Assembly (NCBI GenBank): GCA_048270225.1
Contig: JBLWTG010000008.1
Location: 62,001 to 126,000 of the forward strand
Direction of reading: 5' to 3'
DNA from: Allopusillimonas sp048270225
GTDB lineage: Bacteria > Pseudomonadota > Gammaproteobacteria > Burkholderiales > Burkholderiaceae_B
DNA length: 64,000 nt
Of this stretch, positions 40,830-50,329 are shown piece after piece. Made by a program: the position numbers and the translations under genes. The notes under the pieces are model-generated. The model was given only the letters and a program-made list of their open reading frames with translations. It had not been told where the DNA came from and made no database searches. Positions within the stretch are counted from its first letter, which is position 1. The number at the start of each line of letters is the position of its first letter.

Positions 40830-41372
40830 CTATTCGTGCGCAGCATCCGACGGATACGTCACAACACCATTGTGCACGCATGCTCCCCTGGTAAGCGTTG
40901 CTTGCGTGATCTTATCTGTATCCATCAAATGAAACACCGCCTCGCCGCGCGCAAGCAGGTGGTCGGCAACGATGCGACGATGGCATCTCCACCAGACCGC
41001 CTCTGAGCACATCATGGCGCACCGCGCTTTTCGTCCCAGTGCAATCAAGGCTTCCAGACCATCCTGAAATGCAGGGGTAAGCGCGTAGTCGGCATAATTG
41101 TGAAAGCTTCTGTTTTCCCAAAAATCATTCGTGTCGTTCGCGACAGCCTTGGCCTTGTTGCGCCGCCCGCCAAGCTCGGCGATGTGAACGTAGTCGATCT
41201 GGAAAGCGGCCAATGCCTCGGGCAGAGCGTCCTGATTATATTGAGGATTGGTACGCGAGCGCGGAATGGCACGAATGTCGGCGACAACGGAGACCTCAGC
41301 CGCACGCAACAGGTGCACGAACTCATCGATAGTACGTGTCGAATGTCCAATCGTATAGAACGGCAGCGCCAT
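40830..41372 (-). CDS. DUF488 family protein
   Basis: A 180-residue protein with the DUF488 hallmarks YTIGHSTRTIDEFVHLL, VVADIRAIPRSRTNPQYN, YVHIAELGGRR and CAMMCSEAVWWRCHRRIVAD. The biochemical role of the family is not established. It is intact and convergent with the cytochrome gene. Its 3' 110 bp is duplicated at 35126. It lies 4 nt downstream of a DUF2945 gene and is likely cotranscribed with it. Confidence 0.9.
   Translation of the reverse strand: MALPFYTIGHSTRTIDEFVHLLRAAEVSVVADIRAIPRSRTNPQYNQDALPEALAAFQIDYVHIAELGGRRNKAKAVANDTNDFWENRSFHNYADYALTPAFQDGLEALIALGRKARCAMMCSEAVWWRCHRRIVADHLLARGEAVFHLMDTDKITQATLTRGACVHNGVVTYPSDAAHE
40843..40952. repeat. 110-bp direct repeat, right copy (within DUF488 gene)
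   Basis: The intact-gene copy of the repeat at 35126-35235, one mismatch apart. Together the copies bound 5.6 kb holding the SDR, acidic protein and three-subunit dehydrogenase genes. Confidence 0.92.
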
Positions 41373-41376
41373 AGCC

Positions 41377-41595
41377 CTACTTGGCCTGAGATTTTTTCAG
41401 CGCACCTTCTTTGTGGACGGCCACATGATCGGTTTTGTCGCTCTTGATCTCATACTGAGGGTCGTCCGCTGAGGCGCGATGCGTGTGGCCTTTGTAGTCA
41501 AAGTCACGAGTATGAATTTTTGTGATGGTGCCCCCGACATGACCCGCTTCGGAATTCCAGGTCACATGATCGCCGACCTTAAACTTGTGATGCAC
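41377..41595 (-). CDS. DUF2945 (Hva1-like TUDOR) small protein
   Basis: A 72-residue protein, HHKFKVGDHVTWNSEAGHVG then GTITKIHTRDFDYKGHTHRA and ADDPQYEIKSDKT, matching the DUF2945/hypervirulence-associated TUDOR family. I chose GTG 41595 because ggagg lies 4 nt upstream and similarity begins there; the longer frame from 41652 adds unrelated residues. The function is unknown; these genes often accompany stress-related cassettes. Confidence 0.82.
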   Translation of the reverse strand: MHHKFKVGDHVTWNSEAGHVGGTITKIHTRDFDYKGHTHRASADDPQYEIKSDKTDHVAVHKEGALKKSQAK

Positions 41596-41668
41596 GATGC
41601 CTCCATATCCATGGGTTAGAAATATGGCCGATACCCGGCAAACCTGCCGCAAACGCCAGGCTACCCTG

Positions 41669-42076
41669 CTACCTCCCGCCCTCTACATACCGTGCGAAAT
41701 TATCCAGAATCGCCTGCCAGCCTGACTTCTGCTCTTCCGTAGTATGAGCCGATTCGGCGTCGAAGGAAACCTTGACGTTGACAGCCTCGGGGTGCTGGGC
41801 GAACTCCACCCGCGCGGTCCGGCCGCCAAAAGAATACTCGATAAGACGCTGCGGAATGACCTCGGTATAGGTCCCGGCAAATTCAAACCCGACGCTGCCG
41901 TCCTTGGCCTCCATGCGGGACGAGAACGCGCCCCCGGGCCGAAGGTCGACCTGCGCGTTGGTGGTGTGCCAATCATCTGACGCCGCATTCCATTGCACGA
42001 TATCTGCGGGCGAGGTGTAGGCCTGCCACACGCTTTCAATGGGAGCACGTACGTTTGTCTCGACGGTGATTTTCAT
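41669..42076 (-). CDS. SRPBCC/AHSA1-family protein
   Basis: A 135-residue START/Bet v1-fold protein: MKITVETNVRAPIESVWQAY, VQWNAASDDWHTT, FSSRMEAKDGSVGFEFAGTY and a C-terminal SGWQAILDNFARYVE, typical of AHSA1-like proteins. ATG 42076 (or 42079) is preceded by a good ggagatagag. The ligand or role is unknown. It is read in the same direction as the DUF2945 and DUF488 genes, 73 nt upstream of the former. The 330 nt between this gene and the fragment at 42412 show no gene I can support. Confidence 0.85.
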   Translation of the reverse strand: MKITVETNVRAPIESVWQAYTSPADIVQWNAASDDWHTTNAQVDLRPGGAFSSRMEAKDGSVGFEFAGTYTEVIPQRLIEYSFGGRTARVEFAQHPEAVNVKVSFDAESAHTTEEQKSGWQAILDNFARYVEGGR

Positions 42077-42411
42077 CATCTCTATCTCCAGTTTTCCGTA
42101 GGGAGTATCGGCTGCGATTGGTACAGAGTATGCAGCGCCTTCCCCCGCAGCATCCTGTGTGACGTTATCAGAAGATAGCGATTTTTTTCTACACAATTAC
42201 AGAGACTTACAGTCCCACGGCGCAGGACAATCCTCCCGCTTCAGGCGAACGCCAGCCATTCGTCCTGGTTATCACGAAATTCACTTTGCCCGGCTAGCCG
42301 TGTCCCCACCTCAGGAACAGACCGTACACGTAATCGCCGGAGAGTGATCGAAGGGGCTCGCTCTAGTTCAAAAAAATCCTGCTCGAAGTTAAAATTTTTT
42401 TCCTTTTTTCA

Positions 42412-43062
42412 GAACCCGTACGGAGCAGTGCGCCCAAACACTACATCTCGAGCAAGGACCAAGGCCACCATGAACCACTTCCCGACGCCGTCTCCGCCAT
42501 TGAACTCTTTCTGAAGAAGCACGCCTTCAGGAGCGCCAGGTTTGGAGCTATGCGTCGCGAGGATGTCTGGAGCATCCCACTGCCAATACTGCGCGAAGCC
42601 ATCATTAATGCACTGGTACACAGTGACTACTCGCAACGAGGCACGCCAATCCGGGTCGCATTTTTTGACGATCGTATCGACATCGAAAGCCCCGGCATGC
42701 TGCTACCCGGAATGACGGTAGAAGACATGAAGAACGGGGTATCTCGGATCCGGAACCCGGTCATAGCACGAGTATTCCGAGAACTGCAGTTGATCGAGCA
42801 ATGGGGCAGCGGCATAAAGCGCATTTATTCAGAAGCCCATAAGCAAGGCTTACCTGAACCGATCATCACAGAAATCGCAACCGGACTGCGGCTAAGCATT
42901 TATCTGCCGAAAATCTCGACGATCGAAGACGACCGTAGCGCGGGGCAAATAAAAAGAGTATTAAACAAAGACGATAAGCTACGGCTAGAGTCACGGCTAG
43001 AGTCAAGATTGGCCATGCTCAGGCAACAAGCATATCCAGTCTCTTCCAACCTTGAGTCATGA
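42412..43062 (+). pseudogene. 5'-truncated gene for an AlbA_2/AAA_4-type ATP-binding protein (RecG-like putative helicase family)
   Basis: The frame reads through 42412 into REDVWSIPLPILREAIINAL VHSDYS, then IDIESPGML, RIRNPVIARVFRELQLIEQW and GSGIKRIYSEA. This is the GHKL-like ATP-binding half of COG2865 proteins. The family homology extends upstream of ATG 42550 (LPDAVSAIELFLKKHAFRSA), but the N-terminal AlbA_2 domain is missing and AT-rich sequence lies there instead. It is a 5'-deleted remnant; the tail may also be altered. Confidence 0.65.
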
Positions 43063-43115
43063 ACGCATGCAGCGGGGCGCCATGCCGCAGCGCCTCGCTT
43101 TAACCGCAACACAAC

Positions 43116-46100
43116 TCAAAACCGCCAACTGGCCTTCACAGACCCGGAGTGGCTGCTGACCCTGCTCGACAGCAAGCCATCGTATTGAAGTTTGACGTTC
43201 ATACCTTTGTCGCTCAGCACCTGAATACCCGCCGATACCTGACCGAACACGCGCCCGGTCTCCAGGGTGGAAGTAAAGGGATCGGCGCCCGTTGGCGCGC
43301 TCGCAAAGCGGGCCCGCGTATCCCATTTGTCGGTACTGGAAAGCGAAACCCCTACGCTGGCATAAGGACGAAGGATATAGCCATTCTCCAGGTCCATACG
43401 CCCGCCCAGTTCCACCCCAGGTGAGAGGATGGCCGACCACTTGCTGACGCCTTCCACATGCAGATTCAATGCGTCAGCGCCGTGTTCGTCAAACGAAGGC
43501 ATGTGTGTATGCATGATGTCCAGGTCGACGAATGGCTTGATGTAGGAACGGTCCATGGCATGGGTGTAGGAGGCCCTCAGACGTTGACCGAAGGAGATGA
43601 CGCGTGAATCGCTCTCTGCCTGCGCACCCATCAGGTCGATATTGCGCGTGTTGTCGAACGAACCATAGCTTCCAGTCAGTGCCCCGGCAAAGGTCCAGGG
43701 GCCGTCCTCGTACTTGAGCGATACGCCAAGATAGCCGCTGTCGCCCTTTACATGCTGGCGATCATCATCCGCGTTCAGGGTTGTGTGCTCGTAGGCGCCG
43801 GCCACACCGACGAACCAGTTCGGTGCCACGCTGCGCTGCGCGCCTATCTGGTACAACACGCCGTCCGACTTCAGCCCTGATGTGCCGCCGCTGCTGTCCA
43901 TCTGAGTCGTATTGCCGGAAACGCGCCCCCATAGGCAGTCGTGCTCGCCCATCTGGGTGCCGGCACCGTCGAATCCGGGGCAGCTCAGCAGAGAGTTCGA
44001 GAACGAAATCATGCCGGCCTGTTTCAGCGCGGCGGGGGCTGCCAGCACACCGGGTGACAGATCATTGAGCGCACTGGCATAGCTTGCGCCGCCCTTGCCG
44101 GCAGAGCGATTCAGCGCGGCAAACATGGTGCCGAATTTTTCGTCGCTGCCACGGTCCCACACGTCTTGAAGATGCTGGCCAAGCGCATGAAGATTGCTTC
44201 CCACGCCGTACGATTCGGATACTTCGTTGAATTTTGCGGCGTCAACGGATACGGCAAGCGAATTGCCGGCCTGACGCGTCCGGTACGTGAACAGCGGCGA
44301 TTCTCCCTGCACCGCGGCACGCGGGGTAAGCACACCGGCCTGCAGGAAAGTAAGTTCCCGATTGGGCATAAGCGTGCTGGCGGCGATACTGATCTTGCCG
44401 TCGAGCTGGGCATGCCCATCCACTGCCAGAAGGTCGGTGGTCTTCGCCACAAAGTCCGTGGCCACATGCAGCATGCCCTGACTGCCCTGTATGAAGTCTC
44501 CCGTCACGTGCATGGCATCGCTGCCGGCGGTCTTGCCGATCAACACCTGGCCCTGATTAGCGATATCGCCCTGCACGAGATCGGCGTGGGAGAAGGTACC
44601 GAAATTCGACAGAGACATGGACTCGCCTGATGCGGACAGAGCGGCAAGGGTGACAGAGGATGCCGAAGCGGCCTTACCCACCAGATTGCCTTTCAGGGAA
44701 CCGTTGTTCACGATATTGGTTGAGCCGCTCCCGGTCTGCTGAACGGCGGCGTAGCCCTGAGAGCCATCCACGGTACCGCCGCTATTGATGGTAACGGTGC
44801 TGGCGGCAGGACTGTCGATCCAGACGGCCCCTCCCGTTGCAGGGTTTGATGACTGACTCCCTCCTGTCACATTCCCCGCTACGGTGATGCCTACAGCCTT
44901 CGGCGTGCTCGACTGAGTATCGTAGGTCTGCGCGAACACACCCCAGGCATTTTCCCCCTGAACCTGGACAGTACCATCCAGTTCCATCGTGATACTGCCG
45001 GAGATACCGCCTGCGCCGCCGGTGGTCTGGGTGAGGGTGCCGGCGAAGCTGCCTGCGCTATTGCCGCCCAGCCCGCCCGGCGCACTGAGCGATTGCGCAA
45101 TCACGCCATGTGCGCCGTCACCCTTCGTGGTGATGCTGCTGCCAGCTCCCATCGTCAAGGAGATGTCGCCGCTGACCTGCCCTGAGGACGACGCTTCCTT
45201 GCCATCCTGCCACCCTATCGCCAGCGGGCCGTTTGCGGTGTCGCCCGCGATGCCGCCACCGCCTGCGATGGACTGCAGCACAATGCCGTGCGACCCTCGC
45301 CCGGTGGTAGCGATGACGCTGGGACTTGCATCGCTTGCTGCTGAACCTGCATCATTCTCGCCCAGAGTAATCGTCAGATTGCCGCCATGCTGAGAACTGC
45401 CAACGTAAGGTGCGGCCAGATTGACAGACTGGATATTCGCGCCAGGGCCGGCTGACATGATGCCACCGCCGCCGCCAATAGACTGCGCCACAAGGCCAAA
45501 GGCGTGATCTCCAGTGGTGTTGACGTTTACCCATGAGTTCACATTGATGTTGCCGCCATTGCTGTCGCCTGAACGGCCGCCGCCGCCCATTTGCAGGTTC
45601 AGTTGCGGATTGTTCGCCGTGCCGCTCAGGCTTGCGCCGCTCATCGCCGCCGTGCCTCCTCCGCCGCCGATGGACTGCAAGACAATGCCGTGCGAATCAT
45701 AGCCCGATGTTGCGACCGACACGCCGCTATTGGCTGCGTTCATGTTAACGGTCCCGCCATTGCCGCCATTGCCGCCCGATCCGCCCCATCCGAGCACAAT
45801 CGATGGATTCTCAGCCGTAGACTTTGTGATGATGTCCGACCCGACAGCGCCTTGCCCGCCGCCGCCGCCTATGGATTGCGCAAGCAGGCCGTAACTGACG
45901 TTTCCTGCGGTGCTCAAGATACCTTGCCTGTTGGCCGGATCACTGGTCATGTTCAATGTGATGGTGCCGCCGCTGCCCGCAGCACCGCCGCTGCCGCCCA
46001 CTGCGATAACAGCCTGCGAGCTGCCCTTGGCGCCTTTTGCCGACGATGCGCCGCCCACGCCGCCGCCGCCGCCGACGGATTGCACCACCATGGCATCGGC

Positions 46101-49100
46101 ATAATCGCCCTGTGTGCCAATCAAACCGGAATAGTCAACTTCGGCGGTACCGCCATTGCCGGACGCGCCGCCCGAACCGCCGACGGCAACCGATAGTGAA
46201 TAACTGCCCAGATCCGTGTCATCGGGAGGAGGAGGATCGTCGTTGGGTGGGTCATCGCTGGGAGCATTGGGGATGTTGTAGGTGGACGGCCCGGCAGAGG
46301 CATCTGCGCCCGCATTGCCTCCGAGACCACCGCCACCGCCTATGCTCTGGATGAGCACGCCATCCGCGTCACCGCCATAAGTGTAGATCCCACCCTGGGC
46401 AACAAACTTCACGGCGCCCCCATTTCCGCCACTTCCTCCCGTTGCACCCACAGAAACGGCGACATCCGCGCTGAACTTGGTGGCGCCCCCTGCAGGCTGA
46501 TCCTGCGACGCACCTCCACCTATGGACATCGGGCCACCGAGATCGACCGTAGTACCCTGCGCCGCACCGCCGCCTCCGCCAACAGAGTGCAGCACCATGC
46601 CTCGTGAACCCGATCCATAGGTCAGGATCTCAGAACCTGAGTCCATGGTGGCCGTGACGGCGCCGCCGATATTCCCTGAACCAACACCACCGCCCACACC
46701 CACACTGACTTTGTAGGTTTTTCCTTGTGCAATGCCGCCGGAACTGCTGCTTCCCGCACCCGCGTTACCGCCACCGCCGCCGATGGACTGTGCCAGCACA
46801 CCATTGGACGTATCATCGAAGGTCGTTATGGATGCCGCTGACCCCATGCCCACGTTAACGACACCTCCGATGCCCCCCGATCCGCCAACACCACCTACCG
46901 CGACATCAACATTGACGCTGACGCTTTGTCCGGGAATGGATACATCCGTGCTCATGGCGTTGGATGCGCCGCCGTTACCGCCGCCGCCGCCGATGGATTG
47001 CGCAACGACGCCGTGTGATCCCTGTCCCCCTGTATAAATGGCGGTCGCATCGATCAGATTGACGTCAATCTCTCCTCCATCGCCGCCCTTTCCACCACTG
47101 CCGCCAACAGAAACATTCGCCGAAATGGCAAAACTGGCATCAGGATCAGGTGCGGAAATGACCAGACTTTTGGCGGCAGAGCTGCCGCCATTGCCGCCAC
47201 CGCCACCAATAGACTGCGCGACCACGCCATAAGAATCCGAACGACTGACCGAGGCGCCATTGGCCGCGCCATTGCTACCGTTTGACCCGACACCCGCCGT
47301 GCTGAATGTCACATCGTCCAGTTCAACATCCACTTTGTTGCCTTTGCCTCCGCTGCCGCCCGAGCCGCCTACGGCAACGCCCAAGTTGGCGCCTACATTG
47401 GCAACCAGAGTATGCGCCACGCCACCATTGCCGCCGCCGCCTCCAATGGATTGCGCGATGAGACCGGCTGCCGAAATGCCCTGGGTCTCGTAGATGTGAT
47501 GGCTCAGGTCCGCGTTAACCTCACCGCCATCGCCTCCGCCACCCGCAGTACCGCCAATGGCAACCGTAACAAGCGCTTGTGCACCGTCCAGCATGGCAGT
47601 CCCCCCATTGCCGCCACCGCCGCCCAGAGATTGCGCCAATATTGCCGTAGCACCGTCACCCGAGGTACTCACATTTCCGTCGGTCGTGCTTTGAACGGTA
47701 ACCGTGCCGCCGGAGCCACCCGCTCCCGCGCTTCCTCCGATAGATGCGGTAGGCATGTCAACTGAGACCGCCAGTGTTGACCCCCCGTTTCCGCCACCTC
47801 CACCTACGGACTGGGCAACGACACCCAGCGCATACTTTCCCTGAGTGGAAATATTGGTGCCAACGTCAACCGTCACATCGTTGCCGGAACCGCCTGAAGT
47901 CCCCGATCCGCCTACAGCAGTGATGCCGACTGCCGACCCGCCGCTCCCCCCACTACCTCCGATGGACTGGGCCAGTATGCCGATAGAGCCATCACCCTTT
48001 GTGTCAACACTGTTGACAGCTACAGAAACCGTGCTTGCATTATTGCTTTGCGTGCTGTTGACGGATCCACCCACCGAAAACAGACCGGTTGCCGAGCCGG
48101 CTGTGCCGCCCCCGCCGCCTATCGACTGCGCGATGACGCCAATGGCGGAATCACCGCTGGTCGACACATTCGACGCGCCACTGATGGTCACCGTGCCACC
48201 TGAACCGCCTGCGCCTCCGGCGCCGCCCAGTGACACCAGGGAATCCGACATGGCGCCTGCGCCGCCGCTACCGCCTATTGACTGCGCCACCAGGCCATGG
48301 GCATACTGACCCTGCGTGGTGACTGTTGCGGAGGACGCGATAGTGGCATTGGCGCCATTGCCCCCATTGCCGCCTTTCCCACTGCCTCCCGGCAAGCTGC
48401 TGGTGAAATCCTCGCCCGTCCCACCGCCGCCGCCGATGGATTGCGCAAGCATGCCGATGGAATAGTCGCCCTGCGTGGAGACCATACTGTTTGCATCTGC
48501 CGTAATCTGGCCCAACGCGCCATCCTGCCCGATCCCCGCCTGTTTGACAGCAGAGCCGCCGTAACCGCCAATACTTTGCGCCGCCACGCCTATCGCTTCG
48601 GCGCCCGCAGTGGACACGCTAGTCTGTTGGCCGTCCTGGCTACCCTTGGACTGGAGCGTAACGGTTACATCATTGGAATACCCTCCGTTTCCGCCATCAG
48701 CGCGATAACTATTCTGGCTGTCGGAACCGCCAGCGCCACCACGGGAGTATGCCGTCACCCCAGCCACCCCTTCACCGGTAGCGGTCAGGTTGACCCAGTA
48801 AAGTTTTGTGGTAACTCCACCGGCGTTACCGCCATGGCCGCCATACCCTCCATTAGAATCCATGGCGCCACCATTACCGGCGATGGTCTGCGCCAGTATC
48901 CCCGCGCTTGTGCCCGATACCGCCTGATCTACGCCGACATTTATATTCGTGACGGCACTCAGATCCTCATGCCCTACATTCATCGTTATAAACCCGCTGT
49001 CCCCACCATTCCCTCCGTCGTCGCGTACCCAGGTGGTCAAACCACCGTCGCCACCCACGCTTCTTGCCAGCAGGCCCACCACGCCGTCCGCAGCGTCGCT

Positions 49101-50090
49101 TGTCTGTGTCAGGAATACGTCTACATTACCGGTGTTCAAAAAGCTTACATCGGCGGCGCCTCCGCCTACACCCATGGGCGGATCCCCGTGGCCTGTCGCA
49201 TGAAGGTTGCCATCCCCGCCCACCGCCTGTGCCGCAACGCCCCATGCACGCGTGCCGCCTTGCAAACTGGTTGACGCGCTACCCAGCTTTACATCTGCGT
49301 AGTTGTCCATCTCGATGTTCTGGGTGCCGCCGCCGTTTCCACCGTAGTAATCGGCAACAGCGGTGTAATCAACGCCACCATTGCCGCCACGGCTTTCCAC
49401 CAAGGCCCCCACCACACCTGAATTCAAGGTGCCGCCGGTGATGGTCACCGCTGATGAGTTCCTTAGGGTTGTGGACCCAGCGTTTCCGCCGTTACCGCCG
49501 TTGTCTTTATGGTCTGTCTGGTTGTAGCCATCACCGCCCACGCTGCTCACACCCACGCCAACCACCATGCCTGATGGCGTCGCGCCCGCAAGCGAAAGAC
49601 TGACCGAACCGCTTGTAACAAGCATCGCGCCTTGTGCGTCTTGCCCATCGCGATGATCGCTATGGTAGTCATCGCCGTCGGCGCCGTGGCTTTGCACCAT
49701 GATGCCGTTCAGTGGTGGCTCTCCCCCGTAGACCATTTCCTCTGAACTACCCAGATCGGTCGTCACCGCCCCCAGTCCGAATGGGACAATAGCGAAACTG
49801 GCAGTATTCGTGATTTGCTGAGGCAGGTACTGATTGCTTAGCGTAAGGGCACCCGTAAGCGGCGCATCAGCCGACAGGCTGCAAGTGACTATGCCTGACG
49901 GCACGGTGCAGTTGTAGCCCAGGTCGGCATGAGCGGCCGCCAGCGGCAATAGCACCCCTGATACGCACAATAAAATCTGGCCACGGCTTCCCAGGGCGCG
50001 GCTTAACGGCCGCAGCGCCAGAGGGTGGCGAAGGGAGTTCGACGACGCATTGCGTCGAGCTGTATAACGTTGCTGGTGTGTTTGCTTCAT
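43116..50090 (-). CDS. Giant glycine-rich autotransporter (type Va) with C-terminal beta-barrel
   Basis: A 2324-residue protein. The signal region is long: about 37 basic/polar residues, then ILLCVSGVLLPLAAAHA. The passenger (about 60-1950) contains around 24 irregularly spaced copies of a (I/V)(L/V)AQS(I/V)GGGGGNGG-like motif, roughly 50-90 residues apart. Between them lie short beta-forming stretches such as ISTQGKYALG. The last 280 residues (from LWGRVSGNTT) are an autotransporter barrel ending SGSVKASWRF with a terminal aromatic. No protease catalytic triad or RGD was seen. It is likely a surface adhesin or matrix protein. Confidence 0.92.
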   Translation of the reverse strand: MKQTHQQRYTARRNASSNSLRHPLALRPLSRALGSRGQILLCVSGVLLPLAAAHADLGYNCTVPSGIVTCSLSADAPLTGALTLSNQYLPQQITNTASFAIVPFGLGAVTTDLGSSEEMVYGGEPPLNGIMVQSHGADGDDYHSDHRDGQDAQGAMLVTSGSVSLSLAGATPSGMVVGVGVSSVGGDGYNQTDHKDNGGNGGNAGSTTLRNSSAVTITGGTLNSGVVGALVESRGGNGGVDYTAVADYYGGNGGGTQNIEMDNYADVKLGSASTSLQGGTRAWGVAAQAVGGDGNLHATGHGDPPMGVGGGAADVSFLNTGNVDVFLTQTSDAADGVVGLLARSVGGDGGLTTWVRDDGGNGGDSGFITMNVGHEDLSAVTNINVGVDQAVSGTSAGILAQTIAGNGGAMDSNGGYGGHGGNAGGVTTKLYWVNLTATGEGVAGVTAYSRGGAGGSDSQNSYRADGGNGGYSNDVTVTLQSKGSQDGQQTSVSTAGAEAIGVAAQSIGGYGGSAVKQAGIGQDGALGQITADANSMVSTQGDYSIGMLAQSIGGGGGTGEDFTSSLPGGSGKGGNGGNGANATIASSATVTTQGQYAHGLVAQSIGGSGGAGAMSDSLVSLGGAGGAGGSGGTVTISGASNVSTSGDSAIGVIAQSIGGGGGTAGSATGLFSVGGSVNSTQSNNASTVSVAVNSVDTKGDGSIGILAQSIGGSGGSGGSAVGITAVGGSGTSGGSGNDVTVDVGTNISTQGKYALGVVAQSVGGGGGNGGSTLAVSVDMPTASIGGSAGAGGSGGTVTVQSTTDGNVSTSGDGATAILAQSLGGGGGNGGTAMLDGAQALVTVAIGGTAGGGGDGGEVNADLSHHIYETQGISAAGLIAQSIGGGGGNGGVAHTLVANVGANLGVAVGGSGGSGGKGNKVDVELDDVTFSTAGVGSNGSNGAANGASVSRSDSYGVVAQSIGGGGGNGGSSAAKSLVISAPDPDASFAISANVSVGGSGGKGGDGGEIDVNLIDATAIYTGGQGSHGVVAQSIGGGGGNGGASNAMSTDVSIPGQSVSVNVDVAVGGVGGSGGIGGVVNVGMGSAASITTFDDTSNGVLAQSIGGGGGNAGAGSSSSGGIAQGKTYKVSVGVGGGVGSGNIGGAVTATMDSGSEILTYGSGSRGMVLHSVGGGGGAAQGTTVDLGGPMSIGGGASQDQPAGGATKFSADVAVSVGATGGSGGNGGAVKFVAQGGIYTYGGDADGVLIQSIGGGGGLGGNAGADASAGPSTYNIPNAPSDDPPNDDPPPPDDTDLGSYSLSVAVGGSGGASGNGGTAEVDYSGLIGTQGDYADAMVVQSVGGGGGVGGASSAKGAKGSSQAVIAVGGSGGAAGSGGTITLNMTSDPANRQGILSTAGNVSYGLLAQSIGGGGGQGAVGSDIITKSTAENPSIVLGWGGSGGNGGNGGTVNMNAANSGVSVATSGYDSHGIVLQSIGGGGGTAAMSGASLSGTANNPQLNLQMGGGGRSGDSNGGNINVNSWVNVNTTGDHAFGLVAQSIGGGGGIMSAGPGANIQSVNLAAPYVGSSQHGGNLTITLGENDAGSAASDASPSVIATTGRGSHGIVLQSIAGGGGIAGDTANGPLAIGWQDGKEASSSGQVSGDISLTMGAGSSITTKGDGAHGVIAQSLSAPGGLGGNSAGSFAGTLTQTTGGAGGISGSITMELDGTVQVQGENAWGVFAQTYDTQSSTPKAVGITVAGNVTGGSQSSNPATGGAVWIDSPAASTVTINSGGTVDGSQGYAAVQQTGSGSTNIVNNGSLKGNLVGKAASASSVTLAALSASGESMSLSNFGTFSHADLVQGDIANQGQVLIGKTAGSDAMHVTGDFIQGSQGMLHVATDFVAKTTDLLAVDGHAQLDGKISIAASTLMPNRELTFLQAGVLTPRAAVQGESPLFTYRTRQAGNSLAVSVDAAKFNEVSESYGVGSNLHALGQHLQDVWDRGSDEKFGTMFAALNRSAGKGGASYASALNDLSPGVLAAPAALKQAGMISFSNSLLSCPGFDGAGTQMGEHDCLWGRVSGNTTQMDSSGGTSGLKSDGVLYQIGAQRSVAPNWFVGVAGAYEHTTLNADDDRQHVKGDSGYLGVSLKYEDGPWTFAGALTGSYGSFDNTRNIDLMGAQAESDSRVISFGQRLRASYTHAMDRSYIKPFVDLDIMHTHMPSFDEHGADALNLHVEGVSKWSAILSPGVELGGRMDLENGYILRPYASVGVSLSSTDKWDTRARFASAPTGADPFTSTLETGRVFGQVSAGIQVLSDKGMNVKLQYDGLLSSRVSSHSGSVKASWRF

Positions 50091-50329
50091 GGCCTTTCCA
50101 ATTTATAAGGACTGGCGGCTTTCGCGCCTGGGAAGTCAGCGCCACCACCACATCTGTCCATCGCAGTCTCGCCCCCAGGGGCATTACGACATGCGCGCAC
50201 GCCATAGTCAGGCCAGCCGCCTGGCTCGTCTATCGGTTTTGCGCCATGGACTATCGGAAAAACGCAATTCTTACTAGTTGGCAATGATTGTCCGGTAATA
50301 TGGGGAACACCCTGCCCTTGTGAACTCCG

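Noticed and set aside
48297..49274. 325-codon plus-strand open frame, and others at 43781-48309, opposite the autotransporter
   Set aside because: They mirror the glycine-codon-rich repeats of the autotransporter; GGC/GGT-rich sequence rarely makes stops on the other strand. No family signature or ribosome-binding site was seen.
43116..50090. Repeats considered as a CRISPR or tandem-repeat array
   Set aside because: The repeats are in frame within one large gene, vary in spacing and encode glycine-rich motifs with a C-terminal barrel.
50091..50329. Search for an operator between the autotransporter and the araC-type gene
   Set aside because: No dyad or direct repeat above background was found.
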